64,000 bases of DNA from Bradyrhizobium sp. MOS002 (GTDB lineage: Bacteria > Pseudomonadota > Alphaproteobacteria > Rhizobiales > Xanthobacteraceae), in the NCBI RefSeq assembly GCF_003020115.1, contig NZ_PYFX01000004.1, positions 186,001 through 250,000 of the forward strand. The letters are read 5' to 3'. This document shows positions 56,484-64,000 of the stretch, in pieces (position 1 is the first letter of the stretch; every line of letters starts with the position of its first letter). Position numbers and translations under genes: made by a program. The notes beneath the pieces were generated by a model. The model worked only from the letters and a program-made list of their open reading frames with translations, made no database searches and was not told where the DNA came from.

Positions 56484-57797
56484 ATGAGCGATTTCGACAG
56501 GCGAAGTGTGCTTAAAGTCGGTCTGGGCGGCGCTGCGCTGCTGGCCGGCCCGGGCATCGTCCCGGTGCGCGCGGCGGAATGGACCAACACGCCCGAGCCG
56601 AACGCTTCCATCCGCGTGCTGCGCTGGAAGCAGTTCATTCAGGCCGAGTTCGACAAATTCGCCGAGCAGACCAAGGCGTTCTCCGAGAAGACCGGCGTCA
56701 AGGTCAAGCTCGAGGCCGAGAGCTGGGAAGACATCCGCCCGAAAGCCGCGGTCGCCGCCAATGTCGGCGCCGGTCCCGACCTGATCATCGGCACGCTCGA
56801 TGATCCCCATAAATTCCCGGAAAAGCTGATCGACATGACGGACGTCGCCGACTATCTCGGCGCCCAGTATGGCGGCTGGTATCCGGTCGCCGAACGCTAC
56901 GGCAAGAAGGGCAACAGCTGGATCGCCATTCCGCAGGGCGCGACCGGCGGCTGCCTGAACTACCGCGTCAGCCACGTGAAGGCCGCCGGCTTCGATGAAT
57001 TTCCCAAGGATACCGCCGGCTTCCTCAAGCTCTGCCAGGCGCTGAAGAAGAACAACACGCCGGCCGGCTTCGCGCTCGGCCACGCCACGGGCGACGCCAA
57101 CGGCTGGTGCCAGTGGGCGCTCTGGGCCTTCGGCGGCAAGGTCGTCAACGACAAGAACGAGGTCGTGATCGACTCGCCGGAGACGATCGCCGCGCTCGAA
57201 TACGTCAAGCAGCTCTACGAGACCTTCATCCCCGGCGTGCTGTCGTGGAACGACTCGAACAACAACAAGGCTTTCCTCAACGGCGAGCTCAGCCTGACGC
57301 TGAACGGCATCTCGATCTGGACCGTCGGAAAGAACTCGACCGATCCGAAGCAGCAGGAGATCGCCAAGGACATGAACCACGCGCCGATGCCGATCGGGCC
57401 GGTCGGCGTGTCGACCGAGCAGCAGAACGTGCTTGTCTATTACGGCTACAAGCACTCGAAGTATCCGAAGGCGGTCAAGGAATACATCAAGTTCATGATG
57501 GACAAGGCGAACTACGACGCCTGGGAGGTCTCCTCCAACGGCTACGTGTCGCCGCCGCTGCCGGCCTACAACGACAACCCGGTGTGGACCTCCGATCCCA
57601 AGATCACCCCGTATCGCGACTGCCTGAAGCGCTGCCGCGACAACGGCTTTGCCGGCGATCTCGGCTATGCCTCCGCCGCCGTGATGGGCGACTTCGTCGT
57701 CGTCGACATGTTTGCCGAGGCGGCGTCGGGCTCCGTGACGCCGAAGGCGGCAGCCGCACGCGCGGCCGAGCGCGCCAAGCGCTACTACCAGGTCTGA
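56484..57797 (+). CDS. ABC sugar-binding protein, Tat signal
   Basis: A 437-residue solute-binding protein of the CUT1 group (family 1). The N-terminus FDRRSVLKVGLGGAALLAGP carries the twin-arginine motif, so export is through Tat in folded form. The mature protein starts near AAEWTN. It ends with the typical AAARAAERAKRYYQV helix. With the adjacent ATPase and permeases it forms a complete importer; the ligand is probably a sugar or sugar acid of the same pathway. Confidence 0.93.
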   Translation: MSDFDRRSVLKVGLGGAALLAGPGIVPVRAAEWTNTPEPNASIRVLRWKQFIQAEFDKFAEQTKAFSEKTGVKVKLEAESWEDIRPKAAVAANVGAGPDLIIGTLDDPHKFPEKLIDMTDVADYLGAQYGGWYPVAERYGKKGNSWIAIPQGATGGCLNYRVSHVKAAGFDEFPKDTAGFLKLCQALKKNNTPAGFALGHATGDANGWCQWALWAFGGKVVNDKNEVVIDSPETIAALEYVKQLYETFIPGVLSWNDSNNNKAFLNGELSLTLNGISIWTVGKNSTDPKQQEIAKDMNHAPMPIGPVGVSTEQQNVLVYYGYKHSKYPKAVKEYIKFMMDKANYDAWEVSSNGYVSPPLPAYNDNPVWTSDPKITPYRDCLKRCRDNGFAGDLGYASAAVMGDFVVVDMFAEAASGSVTPKAAAARAAERAKRYYQV

Positions 57798-57863
57798 TCA
57801 GCTCCAATCTACGCGGCGTCCGGTTCGCCGGACGCCGCGACTCTTCGTCGAGGGGAATCCGAC

Positions 57864-58811
57864 ATGGCAGTTATGGCCGAGCCCGTTGCCGCGCAGGTCA
57901 AGCGCAGCAGCTTGTGGACCAGAGCATTCGAGAGCCGGCATTTCCTCGGCGCGATGTTCATGGTGCCGGCAATCGCCATCCTCATCCTGTTTCTGGCTTA
58001 TCCGCTAGCGCTGGGCTTCTGGCTCGGCATGACCGATACCAAGATCGGCGGAGCCGGGCGCTACATCGGCTTCCAGAACTTCGTCTCGCTCTCGAAAGAC
58101 TCGGTGTTCTGGCTTTCGGTATTCAACACCATCTTCTACACGGTCGCCGCCAGCGCGGTGAAATTCGCCATCGGCCTTTATCTGGCGCTTCTGCTCAACG
58201 AGCGGCTGCCGATGAAGTCGATGATCCGGGCCATCGTGCTATTGCCCTTCGTCGTGCCGACGGTGCTCTCTGCGATCGCGTTCTGGTGGATCTATGACAG
58301 CCAGTTCTCGATCATCTCCTGGGTGTTGATCAAGGCCGGCCTGATCACACGCTACATCGATTTCCTTGGCGATCCCTGGAATGCGCGCTGGTCGGTCGTC
58401 GCCGCCAATATCTGGCGCGGCGTGCCTTTCGTGGCGATCACGCTGCTGGCGGGACTTCAGACCATCTCGCCCTCGCTCTATGAGGCCGCCAATCTCGACG
58501 GCGCCACCAATCTGCAGCGCTTCCGCCACATCACGCTGCCTATGCTGTCGCCGATCATCGCGGTCGTGATGACGTTCTCGGTGCTGATGACCTTCACCGA
58601 CTTCCAGCTCATCTACACCATCACGCGGGGTGGGCCGATCAACTCCACCCATCTGATGGCGACGCTGTCGTTCCAGCGCGCCATCACCGGCGGCAATCTG
58701 GGCGAGGGCGCGGCGATCTCGAACGCGATGATTCCGTTCCTGGTCGCGGCGATCCTGCTCAGCTTCTTTGGGCTTCAGCGTTCCCGCTGGCAGCAGGGCG
58801 GGAGGGACTGA
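57864..58811 (+). CDS. ABC sugar permease 1
   Basis: A 315-residue permease with six helices (UgpA/MalF type). The EAA motif EAANLDGATNLQRFRHITLP, which docks the ATPase, is intact near residue 210. It lies 66 bases after the binding protein gene and 2 bases before the second permease. Confidence 0.93.
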   Translation: MAVMAEPVAAQVKRSSLWTRAFESRHFLGAMFMVPAIAILILFLAYPLALGFWLGMTDTKIGGAGRYIGFQNFVSLSKDSVFWLSVFNTIFYTVAASAVKFAIGLYLALLLNERLPMKSMIRAIVLLPFVVPTVLSAIAFWWIYDSQFSIISWVLIKAGLITRYIDFLGDPWNARWSVVAANIWRGVPFVAITLLAGLQTISPSLYEAANLDGATNLQRFRHITLPMLSPIIAVVMTFSVLMTFTDFQLIYTITRGGPINSTHLMATLSFQRAITGGNLGEGAAISNAMIPFLVAAILLSFFGLQRSRWQQGGRD

Positions 58812-58813
58812 CC

Positions 58814-59689
58814 ATGACCACGGCAGACGACCAAAGCGTCGGAATGGACTACCTCGAGAGCTTCCCGCGGAAGTTTTTTCGGGTCTACCTTCCGCTCGGC
58901 CTGATCATCTTCTTCCTGCTGTTCCCGTTCTACTGGATGGCGGTCGCGACGTTCAAGCCGGACGCGGAAATGTACGACTACGAAAAGTACAATCCGTTCT
59001 GGATCGTGCATCCGACGCTGGAGCACATCAAGAAGCTGTTCTTCGACACCGACTATCCGCTCTGGATGTGGAACACCGTGATCGTCTCGGTGTCCTCGAC
59101 CTTCATCTCGCTGTTCGCCAGCGTCTGCGCCGCCTATGCGATCGAGCGCCTGCGCTACAAGGGCTCGCGCTATGTTGGCCTTGCGATCTTCCTCGGCTAT
59201 CTGGTGCCGCCCTCGATCCTGTTCATTCCGCTGGCGGCGATCGTGTTTCAGCTCGGCCTGTTCGACGGCAATCTGGCGCTGATCCTGACCTATCCGACCT
59301 TCCTGATCCCGTTCTGCACCTGGCTCCTGATGGGCTATTTCCGCACCATCCCCTATGAGCTGGAGGAGTGTGCGCTGATCGACGGAGCGACGCGGCTGCA
59401 GATTTTGATGAAGATCACGCTGCCGCTTTCGCTGCCGGGCGTGATCTCGGCGGGCATCTTCGCCTTCACGTTGTCCTGGAACGAGTTCATCTACGCGCTG
59501 ACCTTCATCTCCTCGTCCGAGAACAAGACGATCCCCGTCGGCGCGATCACCGAGCTCGTCAATGGCGACGTCTATCATTGGGGTGCGCTGATGGCGGCGG
59601 CTCTGACCGGCTCGGTTCCCGTAGTTATCCTTTATTCCTTCTTCGTGGAGTATTATGTGTCGGCGATGACCGGCGCCGTGAAGGAATGA
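58814..59689 (+). CDS. ABC sugar permease 2
   Basis: A 291-residue permease of the MalG/UgpE type with six helices; the EAA motif reads EECALIDGATRLQILMKITLP. Its extra N-terminal 25 residues are cytoplasmic. Partner of the permease immediately upstream. Confidence 0.93.
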   Translation: MTTADDQSVGMDYLESFPRKFFRVYLPLGLIIFFLLFPFYWMAVATFKPDAEMYDYEKYNPFWIVHPTLEHIKKLFFDTDYPLWMWNTVIVSVSSTFISLFASVCAAYAIERLRYKGSRYVGLAIFLGYLVPPSILFIPLAAIVFQLGLFDGNLALILTYPTFLIPFCTWLLMGYFRTIPYELEECALIDGATRLQILMKITLPLSLPGVISAGIFAFTLSWNEFIYALTFISSSENKTIPVGAITELVNGDVYHWGALMAAALTGSVPVVILYSFFVEYYVSAMTGAVKE

Positions 59690-59768
59690 TCGCGGGGCCT
59701 GCCTTGAGGGCGCGCCAGGATGAATCGCCAAGGGCGGCGCGTTCCGGCCAATAAGAAGGAGTAGGCTC

Positions 59769-60755
59769 TTGCACATTCTGGTTCTGGGCGCCGCCGGCAT
59801 GGTTGGCCGCAAATTGTGTGAACGGCTGTTGCGCGACGGCCGGCTCGGCAAGAGCGACATCACCAAGCTGACCATGCATGACGTGGTCGAGCCGAAGACG
59901 CCGGAGAAGGCCGGTTTTGCCGTCGAGACCGTGTCGAGCGATTTCGCCGTCCCGGGTGCGGCCGAAAAGCTGATCGCCGGCCGTCCGGACGTGATCTTTC
60001 ATCTCGCGGCGATCGTCTCGGGCGAAGCCGAGCTCGATTTCGACAAGGGCTACCGCATCAATCTCGACGGCACGCGGATGCTGCTCGATGCCGTCAGGCT
60101 CGCGGGCGGCGGTTACAAGCCGCGCGTGGTCTTCACCTCCTCGATCGCGGTGTTCGGCGCGCCGTTCCCCGATGCGATCGGCGACGAGTTCTTCCACACG
60201 CCGCTTCTGAGCTACGGCACGCAGAAGGCGATCGGTGAATTGCTGCTGGCCGACTATTCCCGCCGCGGCTTTCTCGACGGCATCGGCATCCGCCTGCCGA
60301 CCATCTGCATCAGGCCAGGCCTGCCCAACAAGGCAGCATCGGGCTTCTTCTCCAACATCCTGCGCGAGCCGCTTGCCGGCAAGGAGGTGGTCCTGCCGGT
60401 CTCCGAGGACGTCCGCCACTGGCATGCCACGCCGCGCTCCGCCGTCGGCTTCCTGCTGCATGCCGGCACCATGGACCTCGCCGCGGTGGGGCCGCGCCGC
60501 AACCTGACCATGCCGGGCCTCTCGGCGACGGTCGGCGAGCAGATCGCTGCGCTGAAGCGCGTGGCGGGCGACAAGGTCGCCGCCCGCATCAAGCGGGAGC
60601 CCGATCCCTTCATCGTCGGCATCGTCGGCGGCTGGCCGCGCAACTTCAATGCAAAGCGGTCGCTCGAACTCGGCTTCACCACCGCCGAGAAGACTTTCGA
60701 CGACATCATCCGCATTCACATCGAAGACGAGCTCGGCGGCAATTTCGTCGCCTGA
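59769..60755 (+). CDS. NAD-dependent epimerase/dehydratase family, DenD-like
   Basis: A 328-residue extended SDR with the NAD loop GAAGMVGRKLCERLL and the catalytic YGTQKAIGELLLADYSRRG. The whole protein resembles D-erythronate dehydrogenase DenD (opens MHILVLGAAGMVG; has TFHTAAI-like FHLAAIVSGEAE). Such enzymes oxidise a sugar acid or uronate at C2 or C4. TTG at 59769 is the start (AAGAAGGAGTAGG upstream). It follows the importer genes and precedes the kinase, so a sugar-acid substrate is likely, but the real one is unknown. Confidence 0.85.
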   Translation: MHILVLGAAGMVGRKLCERLLRDGRLGKSDITKLTMHDVVEPKTPEKAGFAVETVSSDFAVPGAAEKLIAGRPDVIFHLAAIVSGEAELDFDKGYRINLDGTRMLLDAVRLAGGGYKPRVVFTSSIAVFGAPFPDAIGDEFFHTPLLSYGTQKAIGELLLADYSRRGFLDGIGIRLPTICIRPGLPNKAASGFFSNILREPLAGKEVVLPVSEDVRHWHATPRSAVGFLLHAGTMDLAAVGPRRNLTMPGLSATVGEQIAALKRVAGDKVAARIKREPDPFIVGIVGGWPRNFNAKRSLELGFTTAEKTFDDIIRIHIEDELGGNFVA

Positions 60756-60778
60756 TCTCTGACTGAGCGGGTAAAGTG

Positions 60779-61759
60779 ATGGCGAGCGTTGCTTGCATCG
60801 GCGAATGCATGGTCGAGCTCCGGCAGGCCCAGGGTGGACAATCCGCCGGACATTCCAGCGGGCAGGGCGGGGGTCTCTACTCGCGTGGATTTGGCGGCGA
60901 CACCCTCAATACGGCCGTGTACCTCGCGCGGCTCGAGGTCAAGGTCGATTATCTCACGGCGCTTGGCGACGATGCCCTGAGCGATGAGATGATCGCGGCC
61001 TGGGCTGCGGAGGGCGTCGGCACGAGGCGCGTCGCGCGGCTGCCGGGCAAGCTGCCCGGCCTCTACATGATCCAGGTGGATGCGAAGGGCGAGCGCCAGT
61101 TCTTCCACTGGCGCGACAGTGCGGCGGCGCGCCAGCTGATGAATCTGCCGGAGACGGACGATCTCCTCAACTCCCTGATGAGCTACGACATCGTCTATCT
61201 CTCTGCGATCACGCTCTCGATCTACGACGCGGCCGGGCGCGAGCGCCTGTTCGCGGCGATCAAGCGCGCGCGCCTGCTCGGCACTCGATTCGTGTTCGAC
61301 ACCAATTTTCGCGCGCGGGGGTGGCCGGATCGCGATGTCGCGCGTGAGGTGTTTGCAGCGGCCTTCGCGGCTGCCGACATCGTGCTGACCTCGACCGAAG
61401 ATCTGCTCGCCCTTTATCCCGGCGAGAGCCGCGAGCAGCTGATGGCGCGCATCCCGAGCCCTGAGCTGGTGTTCCGGCTCGCCGAGCCGGTCAGCCTGCT
61501 GCGTTTTCCCGGGGGGCCCTACGAGGTCCGCGCCGAGCCCATGACCAAACCCGTGGTCGACACCACCGCGGCCGGCGACAGCTTTGCGGCGGCCTATATC
61601 GCGGCGCGGCTCGCCGGTTCCGACCCGGTCGAGGCTGCCCAGGCTGGGCACCGCCTCGCCAGCCTCGTGATCTGCTATTCCGGCGCCATCATTCCGGGTT
61701 ATGCCATGCCGCCGAAGAAACGGCACCGGCCGGCGACGACGCGTCAAGCGACCAAGTGA
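60779..61759 (+). CDS. PfkB-family sugar kinase (2-keto-3-deoxygluconate kinase type)
   Basis: A 326-residue PfkB kinase: N-terminal ACIGECMVEL and GGDTLNTAVYLARL motifs, and the C-terminal catalytic DTTAAGDSFAAAYIA with its Asp base. Sequence and context (KDPG aldolase 13 bases later, sugar-acid dehydratase nearby) fit KdgK, phosphorylating 2-keto-3-deoxygluconate-like acids. ATG 60779 is used; GTG 60776 lies just before it. Confidence 0.88.
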   Translation: MASVACIGECMVELRQAQGGQSAGHSSGQGGGLYSRGFGGDTLNTAVYLARLEVKVDYLTALGDDALSDEMIAAWAAEGVGTRRVARLPGKLPGLYMIQVDAKGERQFFHWRDSAAARQLMNLPETDDLLNSLMSYDIVYLSAITLSIYDAAGRERLFAAIKRARLLGTRFVFDTNFRARGWPDRDVAREVFAAAFAAADIVLTSTEDLLALYPGESREQLMARIPSPELVFRLAEPVSLLRFPGGPYEVRAEPMTKPVVDTTAAGDSFAAAYIAARLAGSDPVEAAQAGHRLASLVICYSGAIIPGYAMPPKKRHRPATTRQATK

Positions 61760-61772
61760 AACGAAAGCCAAG

Positions 61773-62423
61773 ATGACCACCACTGCCCAGCAGAACCACC
61801 TCGTCGCGTTGTTCAAGGCCGCGACCGTCATTCCCGTCCTCACCATCGAGCGGATCCAGGATGCGGTGCCTCTGGCGCGTGCGCTGGTTGCCGGCGGCAT
61901 CCGCACGCTGGAGGTGACCATGCGCACCCCCGTTGCGATCGAGGCGGCGAGGGCGATGATGGCCGAGGTGCCCGAGGCGGTGGTCGGCATCGGCACGATT
62001 CTCAATCCGGCAGACTTCACCCGCGTCGAGAAGCTCGGTGTCGCGTTCGGCATCAGCCCGGGTATGACCCCCGACCTGCTGAAGGCCGCCACCCACAGCT
62101 CCTTGCCGTTTGCGCCGGGTATCGCCACGGCGTCCGAGCTGATGATGGCGCTGTCCTACGGCTTCGACGTCGCAAAATTTTTTCCGGCCGAGCAGGCCGG
62201 CGGCATCAAGGGGCTGCGCTCGCTGGGTGGGCCGTTCCCGAACGTGCGGTTCTGCCCCACTGGCGGCGTCGGCGAGGCCAATGCGGCGACCTGGCTCGCC
62301 GAGCCCAATGTGGTCGCGGTCGGCGGTTCCTGGTTGTGTCCGACGGCGGAGATCAGGGCCGGGAACTGGGCCGGCATAACTGCCATCTGCCAGCGCACCC
62401 TCCAGGCCCTTAAACCCGCGTGA
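61773..62423 (+). CDS. eda: KDPG/KHG aldolase (Eda type)
   Basis: A 216-residue class I aldolase: VIPVLTIERIQDAVPLARAL, GIRTLEVTMRTP (catalytic Glu), VGIGTI, the Schiff-base Lys in DVAKFFPAEQAGG and CPTGGV. It splits 2-keto-3-deoxy-6-phosphogluconate or analogue into pyruvate and glyceraldehyde-3-phosphate. It closes the sugar-acid operon. A 19-bp palindrome follows at 62438. Confidence 0.93.
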   Translation: MTTTAQQNHLVALFKAATVIPVLTIERIQDAVPLARALVAGGIRTLEVTMRTPVAIEAARAMMAEVPEAVVGIGTILNPADFTRVEKLGVAFGISPGMTPDLLKAATHSSLPFAPGIATASELMMALSYGFDVAKFFPAEQAGGIKGLRSLGGPFPNVRFCPTGGVGEANAATWLAEPNVVAVGGSWLCPTAEIRAGNWAGITAICQRTLQALKPA

Positions 62424-62437
62424 AGTCTTGCCATCCG

Positions 62438-62456
62438 TGAGCTAAGACTTAGCTCA
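62438..62456. promoter_or_regulatory. 19-bp perfect palindrome between aldolase and thiolase genes
   Basis: TGAGCTAAGACTTAGCTCA has 9-bp arms around one base and ends 26 bases before the thiolase ATG. It may be an operator for the thiolase gene or a stem (without T-run) ending the sugar operon. Confidence 0.45.
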
Positions 62457-62482
62457 GCAAGAGAGCGCCAGGGAGAAAGACC

Positions 62483-63652
62483 ATGACCGCCAGCATCGTC
62501 GGATGGGCGCATACGCCGTTCGGCAAGTTCGACACCGAGACCGTGGAAAGCCTTGTGGTGAAGGTCGCCAATGAGGCGCTGGCGGATGCCGGCATTTCGG
62601 CCGGCGATGTCGACGAGATCGTGCTCGGCCATTTCAACGCCGGCTTCTCGCCCCAGGATTTTACCGCCTCGCTGGTGCTTCAGGCCGACCCGAAGCTGCG
62701 CTTCAAGCCGGCGACCCGGGTCGAGAACGCCTGCGCCACCGGCTCCGCCGCCGTCCATCAGGGCGTGCGTGCGATCGCGGCCGGCGCGGCCAGGATTGTC
62801 CTCGTTGTCGGCGTCGAGCAGATGACGCGCACGCCGGGGCCGGAGATCGGCAAGAATCTGCTCAAGGCGTCCTATCTGCCTGAGGACGGCGACACCGTCG
62901 GCGGCTTCGCTGGCGTGTTCGGCAAGATCGCCAGCTCCTATTTCCAGAAATACGGCGACCAGTCCGACGCACTGGCGCTGATCGCGGCCAAGAACCACAA
63001 GAACGGTGTCGCCAATCCCTTCGCCCAGATGCGCAAGGACTTTGGCTTCGAGTTCTGCCGCGCCGAGAGCGAGAAGAACCCCTATGTTGCCGGCCCCCTG
63101 AAGCGCACCGACTGCTCGCTGGTCTCGGACGGTGCCGCTGCCCTGGTGCTGGCCGACGCGGAAACCGCCAAGGGCATGAGCAAGTCGATCGGCTTCCGCG
63201 CCACCGCGCACGCCCAGGATTTCCTGCCGATGTCCAAGCGTGACATCCTCCAGTTTGAGGGCTGCACGGTCGCCTGGCAGCGCGCGCTGGAGAAGGCGGG
63301 TGTTGCGCTCACCGATCTCTCTTTCGTCGAGACCCATGACTGCTTCACCGTCGCCGAGCTGATCGAGTACGAAGCGATGGGCCTGACGCCGAGGGGGCAG
63401 GGTGCCCGCGCCATCAAGGAAGGCTGGACGCTCAAGGACGGCAAGCTGCCGGTCAATCCGTCCGGTGGCCTGAAGGCCAAGGGCCATCCGATCGGCGCCA
63501 CCGGCGTCTCCATGCACGTGATGACTGCGATGCAGCTCGCCGGCCAAGCGCCTGAGGGCATGCAGCTCAAAAATGCAAAACTCGGCGGCATCTTCAACAT
63601 GGGCGGCGCCGCGGTCGCCAACTACGTCTCCGTGCTGGAGCCGCTGAAGTAA
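62483..63652 (+). CDS. SCP2-type thiolase (acetyl-CoA acetyltransferase-like)
   Basis: A 389-residue thiolase. The nucleophile Cys is in VENACATGSAAVH, followed by HDCFTVAELIEYE and GGLKAKGHPIGATG, and the end GGIFNMGGAAVANYV lacks the usual C-terminal catalytic Cys. This is the SCP-x/SCP2 thiolase pattern, where the HDCF Cys takes that role. Substrate likely a branched or sterol-like acyl-CoA, but unknown. The ribosome site is AGGGAGAAAG. Confidence 0.9.
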   Translation: MTASIVGWAHTPFGKFDTETVESLVVKVANEALADAGISAGDVDEIVLGHFNAGFSPQDFTASLVLQADPKLRFKPATRVENACATGSAAVHQGVRAIAAGAARIVLVVGVEQMTRTPGPEIGKNLLKASYLPEDGDTVGGFAGVFGKIASSYFQKYGDQSDALALIAAKNHKNGVANPFAQMRKDFGFEFCRAESEKNPYVAGPLKRTDCSLVSDGAAALVLADAETAKGMSKSIGFRATAHAQDFLPMSKRDILQFEGCTVAWQRALEKAGVALTDLSFVETHDCFTVAELIEYEAMGLTPRGQGARAIKEGWTLKDGKLPVNPSGGLKAKGHPIGATGVSMHVMTAMQLAGQAPEGMQLKNAKLGGIFNMGGAAVANYVSVLEPLK

Positions 63653-63661
63653 GGGCTGCAG

Positions 63662-63700
63662 GGTGGGCAAAGCGCGAAGCGCCGTGCCCACCTTCTTCTT
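63662..63700 (+). terminator. Hairpin with T-rich tail after the thiolase gene
   Basis: GGTGGGCA pairs with TGCCCACC (63662-63669, 63685-63692), followed by TTCTTCTT. Position after the thiolase stop fits a terminator; similar hairpins are repeated in related genomes. Confidence 0.5.
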
Positions 63701-63766
63701 GCGCTAGATCATGGTGGGCCCGCCCGGGGCCCTTAAAGCTCATGATCGATTTCCAGGGGATGCATC

Positions 63767-63973
63767 ATGAGCAATGACTACGAAGATTCGCTGTCGATGG
63801 ACGCACTCAACGATCGCATCGCGATTCTCCAGGACAATATCCGCCAGCTCATCGAGCAGGCCGCGGCCGCCTCGGGTGAGCAGAACGAGTCGCGGATCGC
63901 GGACCGCATCAACCAGCAGAATGAGGAGCTCGACCGTCTCCTCAAGGTTCGCGAATCCCGTCAGAAGAAATAG
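63767..63973 (+). CDS. Small coiled-coil hypothetical protein
   Basis: A 68-residue, highly charged protein that is probably one helical hairpin or coiled coil (LNDRIAILQDNIRQLIEQAA; RINQQNEELDRLLKVRESR). It ends in basic residues. No family assigned. Ribosome site CCAGGGG. Confidence 0.75.
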   Translation: MSNDYEDSLSMDALNDRIAILQDNIRQLIEQAAAASGEQNESRIADRINQQNEELDRLLKVRESRQKK

Positions 63974-64000
63974 CGGCCCTTTCGCCGCCGGCGCATGCGG

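Overview
The window reads as ordinary chromosome of a high-GC alphaproteobacterium, most likely Bradyrhizobium or a close relative. Reasons: dense GC-rich coding on both strands, many GTG/TTG starts, DUF6894, DUF3455 and IalB-type proteins, Irr-type iron control boxes before a TonB receptor operon, and three kinds of REP-like intergenic inverted repeats of the sort common in that group. There is no phage, insertion sequence, integrase, rRNA or CRISPR array. One tRNA gene, tRNA-Gln(CTG), lies at 34662-34735.

Layout. 0-10 kb: three related LuxR-type regulators (two of them a tandem duplicate pair), an AraC regulator, small envelope proteins and a large autotransporter that carries a one-base frameshift in its barrel. 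10-16 kb: a TSUP permease and an RND efflux operon with a divergent TetR repressor and a clear operator. 16-19 kb: amidase and RNase Z-like hydrolase. 19-26.5 kb: an IclR regulator facing a six-gene catabolic operon (DapA-like lyase, FAD oxidase, four-carbon acid-sugar kinase, PdxA-like dehydrogenase, Fe-alcohol dehydrogenase, TctC-type binding protein). The kinase/PdxA pair points to threonate- or erythronate-like substrates.

26.6-34.7 kb is the unusual part. One operon on the minus strand encodes a SARP/BTAD-TolB-TPR regulator, a PAP2/haloperoxidase-fold enzyme with a Gly-Gly-Tyr repeat tail, and a bacterial homologue of the fungal glutamic peptidases (family G1). Divergent from it are a small unknown protein and a two-gene operon: a polytopic membrane protein of about nine helices, overlapped by a 231-residue protein that resembles tRNA-dependent cyclodipeptide synthases but seems to lack their catalytic serine. 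The block ends at the 3' end of the tRNA-Gln gene.

35-41 kb: DUF1428 protein, an arylsulfatase remnant, an IalB-type protein and a second RND efflux operon. 41.2-47 kb: an iron uptake operon (TonB receptor, PiuC-like dioxygenase, ExbB, ExbD, TonB) preceded by three ICE-like boxes spaced 22-23 bp apart. 47-50.5 kb: site-2 protease, LysR/EamA divergent pair, GFA protein. 50.5-62.4 kb: a sugar-acid regulon with two SDRs, an IlvD/Edd dehydratase, a LacI regulator, a complete ABC sugar importer, a DenD-like dehydrogenase, a 2-keto-3-deoxygluconate-type kinase and a KDPG aldolase. Two similar LacI-type operators sit at the two ends of the lacI gene. 62.4-64 kb: an SCP2-type thiolase and a small coiled-coil protein.

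All functional calls come from reading motifs by eye and from memory of the families; no database search was run.
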